64,000 nucleotides of DNA from Ramlibacter henchirensis (GTDB taxonomy: Bacteria > Pseudomonadota > Gammaproteobacteria > Burkholderiales > Burkholderiaceae_C), in contig NZ_SMLM01000001.1 of NCBI RefSeq assembly GCF_004682015.1, positions 124,001-188,000 of the forward strand. The letters run 5' to 3'. This document shows positions 24,889 through 33,934 of this stretch, piece after piece. Position numbers and translations under genes: made by a program. Under the pieces are notes generated by a model. That model did no database searches and had not been told where the DNA came from. It saw nothing but the letters and a program-made list of their open reading frames with translations. Positions within the stretch are counted from its first letter, which is position 1, and every line of letters begins with the position of its first letter.

Positions 24889-26730
24889 ATGCGCCGCTTT
24901 GGCGAAGCCACCTCATCCTCCTACGTTCCCTCCGCCGCGCAGCCGGCCCCCCCGAAGCAGGGCGCCGACTGGGCCACGCTGAAGCGCCTGCTGCCCTACC
25001 TGTGGGAGTACAAGTGGCGTGTCGTCGCGGCGCTGGCCTTCATGGTGGGCGCCAAGCTGGCCAACGTGGGGGTGCCGGTGCTGCTCAAGCACCTGGTGGA
25101 CGCCATGAGTTTCAAGCCGGGCGACGCGGCCGCGGTGCTGGTCGTGCCCATGGGGCTGCTGGTGGCCTACGGGCTGCTGCGGCTGTCGACGTCGCTCTTC
25201 ACCGAACTGCGCGAGCTGGTGTTCGCCAAGGCCACGCAGGGCGCTGCGCGCAGCATCGCGCTGCAGACCTTCGAGCACCTGCACTCGCTGTCGCTGCGTT
25301 TCCACCTGGAACGCCAGACCGGCGGCATGACGCGCGACATCGAGCGCGGCGTGCGCGGCATCGAATCGCTGATCTCCTATTCGCTCTACAGCATCGTGCC
25401 CACGCTGATCGAGGTGACGCTGGTGCTGGGCATCCTGGCGGTGCGCTTCGACGCCTGGTTCGCGTGGATCACGTTGACTGCGCTCGCGATCTACATCGTC
25501 TACACGGTGAGCGTGACCGAGTGGCGCACCAAGTTCCGCAAGGAAGCCAACGAGTTCGATTCGGCCGCGCACACCAAGGCCATCGACTCGCTGCTCAACT
25601 ACGAGACGGTCAAGTACTTCAACAACGAAGGGTTCGAGGCGCGCCGCTACGACGAGAGCCTGGAGCGCCTGCGCCGCGCCCGCCTGAAATCGCAGACCAC
25701 GCTGTCCATGCTCAACACGGGGCAGCAGCTGATCATCGCCATCGGCCTGGTGGCCATGCTGTGGCGCGCCACGCAGGGCGTGGTGGAAGGCCGGATGACG
25801 CTGGGCGACCTGGTCATGATCAACGCCTTCATGATCCAGCTGTACATCCCGCTCAATTTCTTGGGCGTGCTGTACCGCGAGATCAAGCAGAGCCTCACGG
25901 ACCTGGACAAGATGTTCGCGCTGATGGAGCGGGAGCGCGAGGTGGCCGACAAGCCCGGCGCGCTGGCGCTGGCGCTCGGGCCGGGCGACGCCACGGTGCG
26001 CTTCGAGCACGTCACCTTCGCCTACGAACCGGCCCGCGTGATCCTGCATGACGTGAGCCTGGAGATCCCGGCCGGCAAGACGGTCGCGGTGGTGGGTCCT
26101 TCGGGCTCGGGCAAGTCGACGCTGGCGCGATTGCTCTATCGCTTCTACGACGTCCAGCAGGGCCGAATCAGCATCGCGGGCCAGGACATCCGCGAGGTCA
26201 CGCAGGCCAGCGTGCGCCGCGCCATCGGCATCGTTCCGCAGGACACGGTGCTGTTCAACGACACCGTCGAATACAACATCGCCTACGGCCGCCCGGGCGC
26301 GAGCCGGGCCGAGGTGGAGGAGGCCGCGCGCGCCGCCCGCATCCACTCCTTCATCGAGAGCACGCCCCGGGGGTACCAGACCATGGTGGGCGAGCGCGGG
26401 CTGAAGCTCTCGGGCGGCGAGAAGCAGCGCGTGGCGATCGCGCGCACCCTGCTGAAGGACCCGCCGATCCTGATTTTCGACGAGGCCACTTCGGCGCTGG
26501 ACTCGGCCAACGAGCGCGCTATCCAGGCTGAGCTCAAGAGCGCCGCGCAGAACAAGACCACGCTGCTGATCGCGCACCGGCTCTCCACCGTGATCGACGC
26601 GCACGAGATCCTGGTGATGGACGCCGGCCGGATCATCGAGCGCGGCACGCACCAGCAGCTGCTGGCGCGCGGCGGCCGGTATGCGCAGATGTGGCAACTT
26701 CAGCAGCAGAGCGGCGAAGACGCGGCCTAG
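24889..26730 (+). CDS. Atm1-type ABC exporter (fused permease-ATPase)
   Basis: A 613-residue half-transporter. Six membrane segments lie in residues about 35-330, followed by the nucleotide-binding domain with Walker [10 protein letters not shown] (about 403-411), signature LSGGEKQR, Walker B ILIFDEATSALD and H-loop LLIAHRLSTV. Membrane-domain strings such as NYETVKYFNNEGFEARRYDE and MLNTGQQLIIAIGLVAMLW are hallmarks of the Atm1/HMT1 subfamily, which exports glutathione-linked species or metals and supports iron-sulfur and heavy-metal homeostasis. The start ATG 24889 matches the family N-terminus. Functions probably as a homodimer in the inner membrane. Confidence 0.93.
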   Translation: MRRFGEATSSSYVPSAAQPAPPKQGADWATLKRLLPYLWEYKWRVVAALAFMVGAKLANVGVPVLLKHLVDAMSFKPGDAAAVLVVPMGLLVAYGLLRLSTSLFTELRELVFAKATQGAARSIALQTFEHLHSLSLRFHLERQTGGMTRDIERGVRGIESLISYSLYSIVPTLIEVTLVLGILAVRFDAWFAWITLTALAIYIVYTVSVTEWRTKFRKEANEFDSAAHTKAIDSLLNYETVKYFNNEGFEARRYDESLERLRRARLKSQTTLSMLNTGQQLIIAIGLVAMLWRATQGVVEGRMTLGDLVMINAFMIQLYIPLNFLGVLYREIKQSLTDLDKMFALMEREREVADKPGALALALGPGDATVRFEHVTFAYEPARVILHDVSLEIPAGKTVAVVGPSGSGKSTLARLLYRFYDVQQGRISIAGQDIREVTQASVRRAIGIVPQDTVLFNDTVEYNIAYGRPGASRAEVEEAARAARIHSFIESTPRGYQTMVGERGLKLSGGEKQRVAIARTLLKDPPILIFDEATSALDSANERAIQAELKSAAQNKTTLLIAHRLSTVIDAHEILVMDAGRIIERGTHQQLLARGGRYAQMWQLQQQSGEDAA

Positions 26731-26854
26731 ACGGCCGCGCCGGAAAACGCCCGCCGACTTCTGTTACACGCCGTTCGAAACGACGGCGCCCGCCTGATGG
26801 CGCGACCGGCGCATCATGGCCGCTCCGCGAGCGATCGCATCACCGGAGCGCGCC

Positions 26855-27064
26855 ATGAAGATGAAATCCGCCAGGAAAGCCGCCAAGGAATCTTCCGCCA
26901 GCAGCGGCGATCGCGGCCGCGCGGCCAGCGGCAGCAAGACGGCGAGCAGCGCCAAGCCGGCCCGCCGGCAGTCGGAAAAGGCTGCCGCGAACAAGGCCAG
27001 CGACGTGCGGGCGTCGGCCGGCGGAACGTCCGAAAAGAGCCCGGGCGGCAAGCAGCGCAGCTGA
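26855..27064 (+). CDS. Small basic Ala/Ser/Lys-rich protein
   Basis: A 69-residue protein of very biased composition (Ala, Ser, Lys, Arg, Gly), with no hydrophobic core and a net positive charge, resembling histone-H1-like or unstructured nucleic-acid-binding peptides. GGAG lies 9 bases before ATG 26855; an earlier in-frame ATG is at 26816. A longer frame on the opposite strand (26764-27174) is judged an artefact. Expression is not certain; a compositionally biased non-coding stretch could look the same. The 124-bp spacer before it holds an imperfect hairpin around CGCCGT/ACGGCG after the exporter gene. Confidence 0.45.
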   Translation: MKMKSARKAAKESSASSGDRGRAASGSKTASSAKPARRQSEKAAANKASDVRASAGGTSEKSPGGKQRS

Positions 27065-27080
27065 TCGCTGCGCCTGGCGA

Positions 27081-27404
27081 TCAGGCCGTCGGCGTGTCCT
27101 TGCGCGCGGCGGCCGCGATGGCCGCGCGCGCCGCCTGTTCGGCGCGCACCCCCGCTTCCAGCGGCGAGCGGCACAGGCCGGCGTACTCGTACTGCAGGTT
27201 CTCGTAGAGCTCGGCGAATTCCGGCACCGCGGCCAGCAGCGCCTCGAGCCCCGCGTCGTGCGGGTGGCCCAGCAGTTCGTCCTTCAGGTGCTCGATGACG
27301 GACCGGTACTGGTCGGCATCGACAGGCACGCTGCTGCGCTCCATCCTCGCGAGGATCTGCACCAGCGTGACCAGGTTGCGGCGGGTGGTCATCGGGGTGT
27401 TCAT
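27081..27404 (-). CDS. Hypothetical protein, 107 residues
   Basis: Unrecognised soluble, mostly helical protein. Residues 8-50 look like a folded helical bundle (NLVTLVQILARMERSSVPVD, YRSVIEHLKDELLG), then FAELYENLQYEYAGL, then an Ala-rich C-terminal helix. No signal peptide or membrane segment. The start could be ATG 27404 or 27392 (MTTRRN). Divergent from the truncated haemoglobin gene with a 61-bp spacer. Amino-acid use looks natural for a real gene; function unknown. Confidence 0.7.
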   Translation of the reverse strand: MNTPMTTRRNLVTLVQILARMERSSVPVDADQYRSVIEHLKDELLGHPHDAGLEALLAAVPEFAELYENLQYEYAGLCRSPLEAGVRAEQAARAAIAAAARKDTPTA

Positions 27405-27465
27405 GCCCTGGTAGCTATGGCCCTACGGCGCGATTGCAAGTGGGCCGCGGGCGACAATCCAGCTC

Positions 27466-27870
27466 ATGCAGATCCAGGAAAAAGCACCGCACGCCACCCC
27501 TTTCGAGTGGATCGGCGGGGAGGAGAAGGTCCGCGCGCTGGTGGACCGGTTCTATGACCTGATGGACCTCGAGCCGGGCTACGACGCCCTGCGCGGCACG
27601 CACGGCAGCACGCTGGACAACGCGCGGCAGCGGCTGTTCTGGTTCCTGTGCGGCTGGCTCGGCGGACCGCAGTACTACACCGACCGCTTCGGCCATCCGC
27701 GCCTGCGCGCGCGGCACCTGCCGTTTTCCATTGGCATCAGGGAGCGCGACCAGTGGCTGGCCTGCATGGACCAGGCCATGGGTGAAGTCGGCGTCGACGA
27801 GGCGCTGCGCGCGCGACTGCGCACGTCTTTCTTCCAGACCGCCGACTGGATGCGCAACGTCGGCGGCTGA
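27466..27870 (+). CDS. Truncated haemoglobin, group II
   Basis: A 134-residue 2-over-2 globin. Group II markers are present: FEWIGGEEKVRALVDRFYDLM (split over about 13-33) in the A-B helices, proximal haem ligand His84 in RLRARHLPFSIG, and the G8 tryptophan W97 in RDQWLACM. Members bind O2 or NO and are linked to NO detoxification or peroxidase activity. Single-gene unit; ATG 27466 follows no strong ribosome site, but the N-terminus matches family length. Confidence 0.93.
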   Translation: MQIQEKAPHATPFEWIGGEEKVRALVDRFYDLMDLEPGYDALRGTHGSTLDNARQRLFWFLCGWLGGPQYYTDRFGHPRLRARHLPFSIGIRERDQWLACMDQAMGEVGVDEALRARLRTSFFQTADWMRNVGG

Positions 27871-27961
27871 CGCGCGGGAGCGACGCCCGGCGCAGGCCTC
27901 GCTTGTGCGCCTGGCTCATCCACTCAAATAATGTCCGCGTCGCTGGCTTCGGGAGGGACGC

Positions 27962-28555
27962 ATGACGACGGCGGGCTGGATCATGGTGGCGATCGCCGCG
28001 GGCATCGTCATGTGGGCCGTGGCGGCCTACAACGGCCTGGTGGAGCGGCGCAACCGCATCAGGAACGCCTTCGGGCAGATCGACGTCCAGCTCAAGCGGC
28101 GCTACGACCTCGTGCCCAACCTGGTGGAGGTGGCGCGCAAGTACATGGCGCATGAAGCCGCCACGCTGGAGGCGGTGGTCCGCGCGCGGGGCACGGCGCT
28201 TGGCGCCGCCGCGGACGCGCGGGCGCGGCCCGCGAACCCCGCCGTCGTGGCGGCGCTCGCCCACGCGGAGCAGGCGCTGGGCGGCAGCCTCGGGCGGCTG
28301 CTGGCGGTCGCCGAGGCCTATCCCGAGCTGAAGGCCAACAAGACCATGCTCTCCCTGAGCGAAGAGCTGGTGAGCACGGAAAACCGCATCGGCTTCGCGC
28401 GCCAGGCCTACAACGACGAAGTGCTCGAGTACAACGACGCCGCCATCCGCTTCCCGGACGTGGTCGTGGCCCGGCTGTTCGGTTTCGACGAAGCCGGCAT
28501 GTTGCAGTCCACCCAGAGCGAGCAGGAGCGGCAGGCGCCGCGCGTCGCGTTCTAG
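27962..28555 (+). CDS. lemA: LemA family membrane protein
   Basis: A 197-residue LemA protein: one N-terminal membrane helix (about 5-25) with a short outside end, then the coiled-coil core starting YNGLVERRNRIRNAFGQIDVQLKRRYDLVPNLVEV (split over about 23-57) and closing AYNDEVLEYNDAAIRFPDVVVARLFGF near 148-174. Both are family signatures. Function is unclear; LemA genes very often precede an M48 metalloprotease gene, exactly as here (7-base spacing), suggesting a shared membrane-protein quality-control role. Group of two genes in one operon. Confidence 0.94.
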   Translation: MTTAGWIMVAIAAGIVMWAVAAYNGLVERRNRIRNAFGQIDVQLKRRYDLVPNLVEVARKYMAHEAATLEAVVRARGTALGAAADARARPANPAVVAALAHAEQALGGSLGRLLAVAEAYPELKANKTMLSLSEELVSTENRIGFARQAYNDEVLEYNDAAIRFPDVVVARLFGFDEAGMLQSTQSEQERQAPRVAF

Positions 28556-28561
28556 CGCACC

Positions 28562-29557
28562 GTGCGCTTCTTCGAGCTGCAGGACAGCGCGCGGGCCGGG
28601 TCGCTGCGGCTGGTGCTGCTGTTCATGCTCGCGGTGGCGGGCACGGTGGTGGGTGTCCATGCCGCGCTCGCTGCGATCTTCCGGGCGCTGGACTGGATCG
28701 CGCTTTTCTCGCTGGCCCGGCCGCCCGGCTTCGCGGCCATCAACGTCGGCGTCACGCTGCTGCTGGTGCTGGGCGGCTGGTGGATCGAGACGTCCAACCT
28801 GCGCGCGCGCGGCGGGGCCGAGCGGCTGGCGCGGCGCATCGGGGCGCGCGAGGCGCGGCCTTCGGCGTCGCAGCAGGAGCAGCGCCTGTGCAACATCGTC
28901 GATGAGGTCTGCATCGCCGCCCACATGCCCAGGCCGCAGGTGATGGTGGTGCCGCGCGCGATGACGATCAACGCCTTCGCGGCGGGCTGGGACGAGGAGG
29001 ATTCCGTGCTGGCCGTCACCGAAGGCGCGCTGGACGCGCTCACCCGCGACGAACTGCAGGGCCTGGTGGCGCACGAGTGCAGCCACATCCACGAAGGCGA
29101 CACCCGGCTGAACATGAAGCTGGCCGGCATGGTCACGGGCCTGGAGCTGGTCTGGCGTTTCGGTGACGCGGTGCGTGAGCGCGGTGGCCCGCTTTTGGTG
29201 GTCGGCGGCGCCGTGATGGCGATGGGTTCGTTCGGCTGGTGGGCCGGACGCTGGCTGCAGGCGGCCGTGTCACGCCAGCGCGAGTTCCTGGCGGATGCCC
29301 GCGCGGTGCAGTGGACGCGCAGCCGCGATGGCCTGGGGGGCGTGCTGCGCAAGGCGCTCACGCAACAGGCGCAGAACGTGCGCGGGCCGGCCTGGCCGGG
29401 GGCGGCGCAGCACCTGCTGCTGGTGGGGGACGCGGCAGCCCGTGGCCGCTGGCTGGACTCGCACCCGCCGCTGCAGGAAAGGATCCGCCGGCTGTACGGC
29501 CGCCCGATGCCCGGCCTGCCGCTGGCGCAGGAGCCCGCGCCGCCTCTCGCGGCCTGA
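28562..29557 (+). CDS. M48-family membrane metallopeptidase
   Basis: A 331-residue zinc protease starting at GTG 28562, seven bases after lemA. Two N-terminal membrane helices (about 17-40 and 58-78), then the HEXXH site as HECSH (H171, E172, H175), followed by HEGD, a further hydrophobic pair near 205-235 and the third zinc ligand region REFLADARAVQWTR (about 240-253). DSHPPLQERIRRLYG ends the domain as in HtpX-like proteins. It is shorter and distinct from htpX at 50534. Probably degrades membrane proteins together with LemA. Confidence 0.92.
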   Translation: MRFFELQDSARAGSLRLVLLFMLAVAGTVVGVHAALAAIFRALDWIALFSLARPPGFAAINVGVTLLLVLGGWWIETSNLRARGGAERLARRIGAREARPSASQQEQRLCNIVDEVCIAAHMPRPQVMVVPRAMTINAFAAGWDEEDSVLAVTEGALDALTRDELQGLVAHECSHIHEGDTRLNMKLAGMVTGLELVWRFGDAVRERGGPLLVVGGAVMAMGSFGWWAGRWLQAAVSRQREFLADARAVQWTRSRDGLGGVLRKALTQQAQNVRGPAWPGAAQHLLLVGDAAARGRWLDSHPPLQERIRRLYGRPMPGLPLAQEPAPPLAA

Positions 29558-29572
29558 GCGGTGGGGGGCCGC

Positions 29573-30262
29573 TCAGGCGCCCGGCCCGAGCGGCTTGAGC
29601 AGCACCACCAGCGCGCCGGCGCCGCCTTCGTCACCACGAGCCTGCACGAAGGCCAGCACTTCCTTCTTCTGCACCAGCCAGCCCTGCACCCGCGCCTTGA
29701 GCACCGGCGTGCGGCCGGGCGAGCCCAGGCCCTTGCCGTGGACCACGCGCACGCAGCGCACGCCCTGCCGGTGCGCTTCGCGGATGAACGCGGCCAGCGC
29801 CTCGCGTGCGTCCTCGCGCCGCAGGCCGTGCAGGTCGATCTCGCGCTGGATGCTCCAGTGGCCCTTGCGCAGCTTGCGGGTGACGTCCAGGCCGACGCCG
29901 GGGCGGCGGAAGCTGAGAGCGTCGTCCACGTCCAGCAGGGTGCTGGCGTCGAATTCGTCGCTGATGGATTCGAGCAGCACGCGCTGTTCGTCCAGCTGCT
30001 GCTGCACGGCGATGGGCGCCGGCGGTTCGCCCGCCAGGTGCACCCGCGGCGCGTGCCGCAGCGGCTGCACCTCGCCGGCCGCCCGAACGAACAGGCTGCG
30101 TTCCGCGTCGGCCTTCTGCTGCGCCTCCTTGCGCGCGGCCTCCTGCTGCGCGGCGAGCTTCTGCTGCTCCGCCAGCTTGCGCTGGATCTGCTGGAGGTCC
30201 TGGAGGGATCTGGCTTTCACGGCACGCGCGGCCCCGAACGGGACCGTGGGATGGGGATTCAC
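29573..30262 (-). CDS. Smr-domain (MutS2 C-terminal-like) protein
   Basis: A protein of up to 229 residues from GTG 30262; an alternative start is GTG 30220, after which the conserved part (KARSLQDLQQIQRKLAEQQ) begins. The N-terminal third is a Lys/Gln/Ala-rich coiled coil. The Smr domain (about 135-220) has the signature IDLHGLRREDAREALAAFI and RVVHGKGLGSPGRTPVLK with the HGKG loop; such domains nick DNA or cleave RNA. Stand-alone Smr proteins of this type are near universal in betaproteobacteria but poorly characterised. The upstream spacer holds an inverted-repeat element. Confidence 0.9.
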   Translation of the reverse strand: MNPHPTVPFGAARAVKARSLQDLQQIQRKLAEQQKLAAQQEAARKEAQQKADAERSLFVRAAGEVQPLRHAPRVHLAGEPPAPIAVQQQLDEQRVLLESISDEFDASTLLDVDDALSFRRPGVGLDVTRKLRKGHWSIQREIDLHGLRREDAREALAAFIREAHRQGVRCVRVVHGKGLGSPGRTPVLKARVQGWLVQKKEVLAFVQARGDEGGAGALVVLLKPLGPGA

Positions 30263-30296
30263 TCCGATTAGACACCACGGCCGATCGCGAATCAGC

Positions 30297-30386
30297 CGTC
30301 ATCCCCGCGGAGGCGGGGACCCAGTGCTTCCAATTCCCCGGACCGAAAATGGGGAGCACTGGATTCCCGCCTTCGCGGGGATGACG
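30297..30386. repeat. Imperfect inverted-repeat (REP/MITE-like) element, about 90 bp
   Basis: Two 35-base arms, CGTCATCCCCGCGGAGGC and onward at the left and its near reverse complement ending GCGGGGATGACG at the right, match at about 31 of 35 positions around a 20-base centre. It lies between the Smr and RadC genes, both on the minus strand. The consensus (ATCCCCGC-GAGGCGGG) is a widely dispersed family in beta- and gammaproteobacteria. Possible transposase-dependent MITE or REP; function unknown. Confidence 0.85.
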
Positions 30387-30418
30387 TCGGGGAGGAGCCC
30401 GCGCCTCGCAGCCGCGGG

Positions 30419-31096
30419 TCAAAGCAGCCCGCGCTGCGCCATCGACAGCGCCTCGCCCGGCGCGACGATGACGTGGTCCAGGACACGCACGTCCACCAGC
30501 GCCAGCGCCGATTTCAGTGTCTGGGTGAGCGCCTCGTCGGCGCGAGAAGGCAGCACCGTGCCGCTCGGGTGGTTGTGGGCGAGGACCACCGCGGCGGCGT
30601 CCAGCTTGAGAGCCCGCACCACCACCTCGCGCGGATACACCGATGTCTGCGTGAGCGTGCCGCGGAACATCACCTCCATCTGGATCAACCGGTTCTGCGC
30701 ATCCAGGAACATCACGGCGAACAGTTCGTGCACCTGCCGCGCCAGGTGCAATTGAAGGTAATGCTTGACGGCGTCGGGCGAGCTGAACACCTCCCTCGCG
30801 CGCAACTGCTGGGCCATCGCGCGGCGCGCCAGTTCCAGCACGGCCAGCAGTTCGGCGCGCTTGGCCGGGCCACCCAGGCCCTTGATGCGCTTGAGTTCGT
30901 CGGCCCCGGCGTGCAGCAGGCCCGCGACGCCGCCGAAGCCGTCGACCAGTTCCTGCGCCAGCGCGAACACGCCTTTGCCCGCCATGCCGGTGCGAAGCAG
31001 CAGCGCGAGCAGCTCCGTGTCGGACAGCGCCGCGGGGCCGCGCGTGAGCAGCTTCTCGCGCGGGCGGGCGTCCAGCGGCAGTTCCAGCAGTGTCAC
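30419..31096 (-). CDS. radC: RadC/JAB-domain protein
   Basis: A 225-residue RadC-family protein. A helix-hairpin-helix segment at about 60-80 ([20 protein letters not shown]) is followed by the MPN/JAMM domain: [19 protein letters not shown] (about 141-159) and metal site HNHPSG (H174, H176) with S178 and D187. The family was once linked to DNA repair but that role is disputed; the metal site suggests a hydrolase. Divergent from FKBP-ispH with a 79-bp spacer. Here it is on the core chromosome, not in a mobile element. Confidence 0.93.
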   Translation of the reverse strand: MTLLELPLDARPREKLLTRGPAALSDTELLALLLRTGMAGKGVFALAQELVDGFGGVAGLLHAGADELKRIKGLGGPAKRAELLAVLELARRAMAQQLRAREVFSSPDAVKHYLQLHLARQVHELFAVMFLDAQNRLIQMEVMFRGTLTQTSVYPREVVVRALKLDAAAVVLAHNHPSGTVLPSRADEALTQTLKSALALVDVRVLDHVIVAPGEALSMAQRGLL

Positions 31097-31175
31097 GGAT
31101 CAGCCTTGGAGAGCCCGCAGGTCCGGCCCGGCCGGGGCTCGCGCCCTAAAATCACGTCTCTTGGCTTCCCACTCC

Positions 31176-31652
31176 ATGGCTTCCTCTCCGCCCCGCGTGC
31201 AGCCGGGCTCCTTCCTGACCTTGCATTACCGCCTGGCCGGGCCCGGCGGCGACATCATCAACACCTTCCAGGACAAGCCCGCGACTTTGACACTGGGCAC
31301 CGGCGAACTTTCGCCGGCCGTCGAGCAGCGTCTCCTCGGGTTGGAGGAGGGCGCCCGTGCGACCTTCCAGATCCCCGCCGGCGAAGCCTTCGGCGAGCGC
31401 AACGCGGAGATGGTCCAGTGGGTCGCGCGCAAGCTGCTGCGCGAACTGGGCGACCCGGATGAGGAGTACCACGTCGGCGACGTGGTGCAGTTCCCCACGC
31501 CCGACGGCATGGGCAGCTACGCGGGCGCGGTGCAGCAGGTCGGCCGCGACGGCGATGGCGACGGCGTGGCCGACGCCGTGCTGTTCGACTTCAACCATCC
31601 GCTGGCCGGCCAGCCCGTCACGTTCGAAGTCCATGTGATCGGAGTGCTGTGA
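31176..31652 (+). CDS. FKBP-type peptidyl-prolyl isomerase (SlpA/SlyD-like)
   Basis: A 158-residue isomerase-chaperone: [19 protein letters not shown] (about 12-30), [39 protein letters not shown] spanning about 38-76 and the insert-in-flap domain of SlyD/SlpA up to about 130. No His-rich tail, so SlpA is the nearer type. ATG 31176. Its stop overlaps the GTG of ispH (GTGA), as in the conserved fkpB-ispH pair of many proteobacteria. Confidence 0.93.
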   Translation: MASSPPRVQPGSFLTLHYRLAGPGGDIINTFQDKPATLTLGTGELSPAVEQRLLGLEEGARATFQIPAGEAFGERNAEMVQWVARKLLRELGDPDEEYHVGDVVQFPTPDGMGSYAGAVQQVGRDGDGDGVADAVLFDFNHPLAGQPVTFEVHVIGVL

Positions 31653-32584
31653 ACGACCCCAAGCAGATCGTCCTGGCCGAGCCGCGCGGGTTTTGCGCCG
31701 GGGTGGACCGCGCCATCGAGATCGTGGAGCGTGCGCTCGCGAAGTTCGGCGCGCCCATCTACGTGCGGCACGAGATCGTGCACAACACCTACGTCGTCAA
31801 CGACCTCAAGTCCAAGGGCGCGATCTTCATCGAGGACCTCGCCGAAGTGCCGCCCGGGTCCACGCTGGTGTTTTCGGCGCACGGCGTGAGCAAGGCGGTG
31901 CAGGAGGAGGCGCGGCAGCGCGGCTTCGAGGTATTCGATGCCACCTGCCCGCTGGTGACGAAGGTGCACGTGGAAGTGGCCAAGCTCGCCCGCGAGGGCT
32001 ACGAATTCATCATGATCGGCCACAAGGGCCATCCCGAGGTCGAAGGCACGATGGGCCAGCTGGAGAGCGGCATCCACCTGGTCGAAGACGTGGCCGACGT
32101 GGCGCAGGTGCAGCCTTCGCAGACCGAGAAGCTGGCCGTGGTGACGCAGACCACGCTGTCGGTGGACGACGCGGCCGAGATCACCGCCGCCGTGCGCGCG
32201 CGCTTTCCCAGCATCCGCGAGCCCAAGCAGCAGGACATCTGCTATGCCACGCAGAACCGCCAGGATGCGGTGAAACTGCTCTCGCGCCAGGTCGACGTGG
32301 TCATCGTGGTCGGCAGCCCCACCAGCAGCAACAGCAACCGGCTCGCGGAACTGGCGCGCAAGCTGGGCGTGCCGGCCTACATGGTCGACAACGCGGGTGA
32401 ACTCAAGCCGGAGTGGCTCGAGGGCAAGTCGCGCGTCGGCCTCACGGCGGGCGCATCGGCGCCCGAGCTGCTGGTCGACCAGGTGATCGACCGCGTCAAG
32501 TCGCTGGGCGCCGTCGCCGTGCAGAAGATGGATGGCGTGCAGGAGACGATGAAGTTCCCGCTGCCCAAGGGGCTGAAGCTTTGA
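31649..32584 (+). CDS. ispH: 4-hydroxy-3-methylbut-2-enyl diphosphate reductase
   Basis: Last enzyme of the non-mevalonate isoprenoid pathway, 311 residues; reduces HMBPP to IPP and DMAPP with a 4Fe-4S cluster. The three cluster cysteines are visible: C16 in [15 protein letters not shown]100 in DATCPLV and C198 in [10 protein letters not shown]; the [11 protein letters not shown] loop also matches. GTG start 31649 overlaps the preceding stop. Its own stop overlaps the TTG start of the next gene. Confidence 0.97.
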   Translation: MNDPKQIVLAEPRGFCAGVDRAIEIVERALAKFGAPIYVRHEIVHNTYVVNDLKSKGAIFIEDLAEVPPGSTLVFSAHGVSKAVQEEARQRGFEVFDATCPLVTKVHVEVAKLAREGYEFIMIGHKGHPEVEGTMGQLESGIHLVEDVADVAQVQPSQTEKLAVVTQTTLSVDDAAEITAAVRARFPSIREPKQQDICYATQNRQDAVKLLSRQVDVVIVVGSPTSSNSNRLAELARKLGVPAYMVDNAGELKPEWLEGKSRVGLTAGASAPELLVDQVIDRVKSLGAVAVQKMDGVQETMKFPLPKGLKL

Positions 32585-33522
32585 ACCGCGCGCAGATCGG
32601 CCAGGCCGCTCAGGCCTTCCGCGAGCGCTTCCCGCATTTCATCCGCCGCACGCCCCTGTGGAAGCTGCCCGGCAGCGCGCTGGGCGTGGACTGCCGCGAG
32701 GTCTGGCTCAAGCTCGAGCACCTGCAGGCCGGCGGCAGCTTCAAGGCGCGCGGCATGCTGTATCGCCTGCTGTCGAACGAGATCCCGGCCAGCGGCGTGA
32801 TCGTCGCTTCCGGCGGCAACGCCGGCATCGCCACCGCGGCCGCGGCGCGCGAGCTGGGCGTCCGCTGCGAAGTGTTCGTGCCCACCGTGAGCAGTTCCGC
32901 CAAGCAGGCCAAGCTGCGCCAGCTCGGCGCGCAGGTGGTGGTCACCGGCTCCGTCTACGCCGAAGCGCTCGAAGCCTGCCTGCAGCGCCAGAAGGAAACC
33001 GGCGCTCTGCTCACGCATGCCTATGACCAGCCCGAGGTGGTGACGGGCGCCGGCACGCTGGCCTGCGAGATCGAGGAGCAGGGCGGCGCCGTGCCGGATT
33101 CGGTGCTGGTGAGCGTCGGCGGCGGCGGGCTGATCGCGGGCGTCGCGGCCTGGTTCGAGCAGCGCAGCCGGGTCGTGGCGCTGGAGCCGGAACTCGCGCC
33201 GACGCTGCATCGCGCGCGCCAGGCCGGCGAGCCGGTCGACGTCAGCGTGAGCGGCATCGCCGCCGACTCGCTCGGCGCCAAGCGCATCGGCTCGCTCGCG
33301 TGGGACATCACGCAGCGTTTCGTGCCGCAGTCGTTGCTGCTGCCGGACGAGGCCATCCGCAGTGCGCAGCTGTGGCTGTGGAAGGAAATGAAGCTGGCGC
33401 TGGAACCGGCGGCCGCGCTGCCTTTGGCGGCCCTGCACACCGGGATCTACCGTCCGGCGAAGAACGAGGTCGTGGCGCTCATCGTCTGCGGCGCCAACCT
33501 GGACCCGGCGACGCTCGCCTGA
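32581..33522 (+). CDS. PLP-dependent threonine/serine dehydratase-like enzyme
   Basis: A 313-residue fold-type II PLP enzyme. Schiff-base lysine K55 sits in [24 protein letters not shown] is the substrate loop and [11 protein letters not shown] binds the PLP phosphate. It most resembles short catabolic threonine/serine dehydratases or serine racemases, without a regulatory ACT domain, so it would make 2-oxobutyrate or pyruvate plus ammonia. The start is taken as TTG 32581, which overlaps the ispH stop (TTGA); no ATG precedes the conserved core. Fourth member of the FKBP-ispH string. Confidence 0.87.
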   Translation: MNRAQIGQAAQAFRERFPHFIRRTPLWKLPGSALGVDCREVWLKLEHLQAGGSFKARGMLYRLLSNEIPASGVIVASGGNAGIATAAAARELGVRCEVFVPTVSSSAKQAKLRQLGAQVVVTGSVYAEALEACLQRQKETGALLTHAYDQPEVVTGAGTLACEIEEQGGAVPDSVLVSVGGGGLIAGVAAWFEQRSRVVALEPELAPTLHRARQAGEPVDVSVSGIAADSLGAKRIGSLAWDITQRFVPQSLLLPDEAIRSAQLWLWKEMKLALEPAAALPLAALHTGIYRPAKNEVVALIVCGANLDPATLA

Positions 33523-33525
33523 CGC

Positions 33526-33927
33526 ATGGATCTGATCACCGGCAATTTCTACGACGCCGACACGAGCGGCACCGGCTGGGTGATCGGCTTTTCCGACTGG
33601 ACGCGCTTGCCCGGCTCGGACCTGCTGCACGTGCCGCAGGACGCGCCCCTGTCGGGCCTGTGCGTGAAGTGGTACGACCACCCGGACGGGCACGTGAGCC
33701 GCAGCGACAAGCAGGTGAGCGCGGGCCGCACGATGTCGATGCTGGTGACCACGGGCTCGCATTTCGAGCTGGATTTCAGCGACGAGCCGGACTTCCATCC
33801 GGACCACACGCGCACGCTGGTGATGACGCGCGCGGGCGACTACGCGGCCTGGGGCGCGGGCGTGTACCACCGCTGGCGTTGCGAGCGGCGCTCCACGATC
33901 CTCACCGTGCGCTGGAACCAGGACTGA
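33526..33927 (+). CDS. Hypothetical protein, 133 residues
   Basis: Unrecognised soluble protein, rich in beta-strand-like stretches and aromatic residues (NFYDADTSGTGWVIGFSDWT, WYDHPDGHVSRSDKQVSAGR, TLVMTRAGDYAAWGAGVYHR). The single-domain strand pattern and terminal HRWRCERRSTILTVRWNQ give it a cupin-like look, but no metal-site motif can be claimed. It sits 3 bases after the dehydratase gene and 7 before the phosphoesterase gene, so it is in the same transcript. ATG 33526. Real gene likely from its spacing and composition. Confidence 0.78.
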   Translation: MDLITGNFYDADTSGTGWVIGFSDWTRLPGSDLLHVPQDAPLSGLCVKWYDHPDGHVSRSDKQVSAGRTMSMLVTTGSHFELDFSDEPDFHPDHTRTLVMTRAGDYAAWGAGVYHRWRCERRSTILTVRWNQD

Positions 33928-33934
33928 ACGCGCC

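Noticed and set aside
23649..26051. 800-residue plus-strand open frame
   Set aside because: Shadow of the AI-2E gene on the other strand and of the ABC exporter in another frame; no coherent domain.
26764..27174. Minus-strand open frame over the small basic protein gene
   Set aside because: Biased composition, no ribosome site, overlaps the end of another gene; the plus-strand small gene is likelier.
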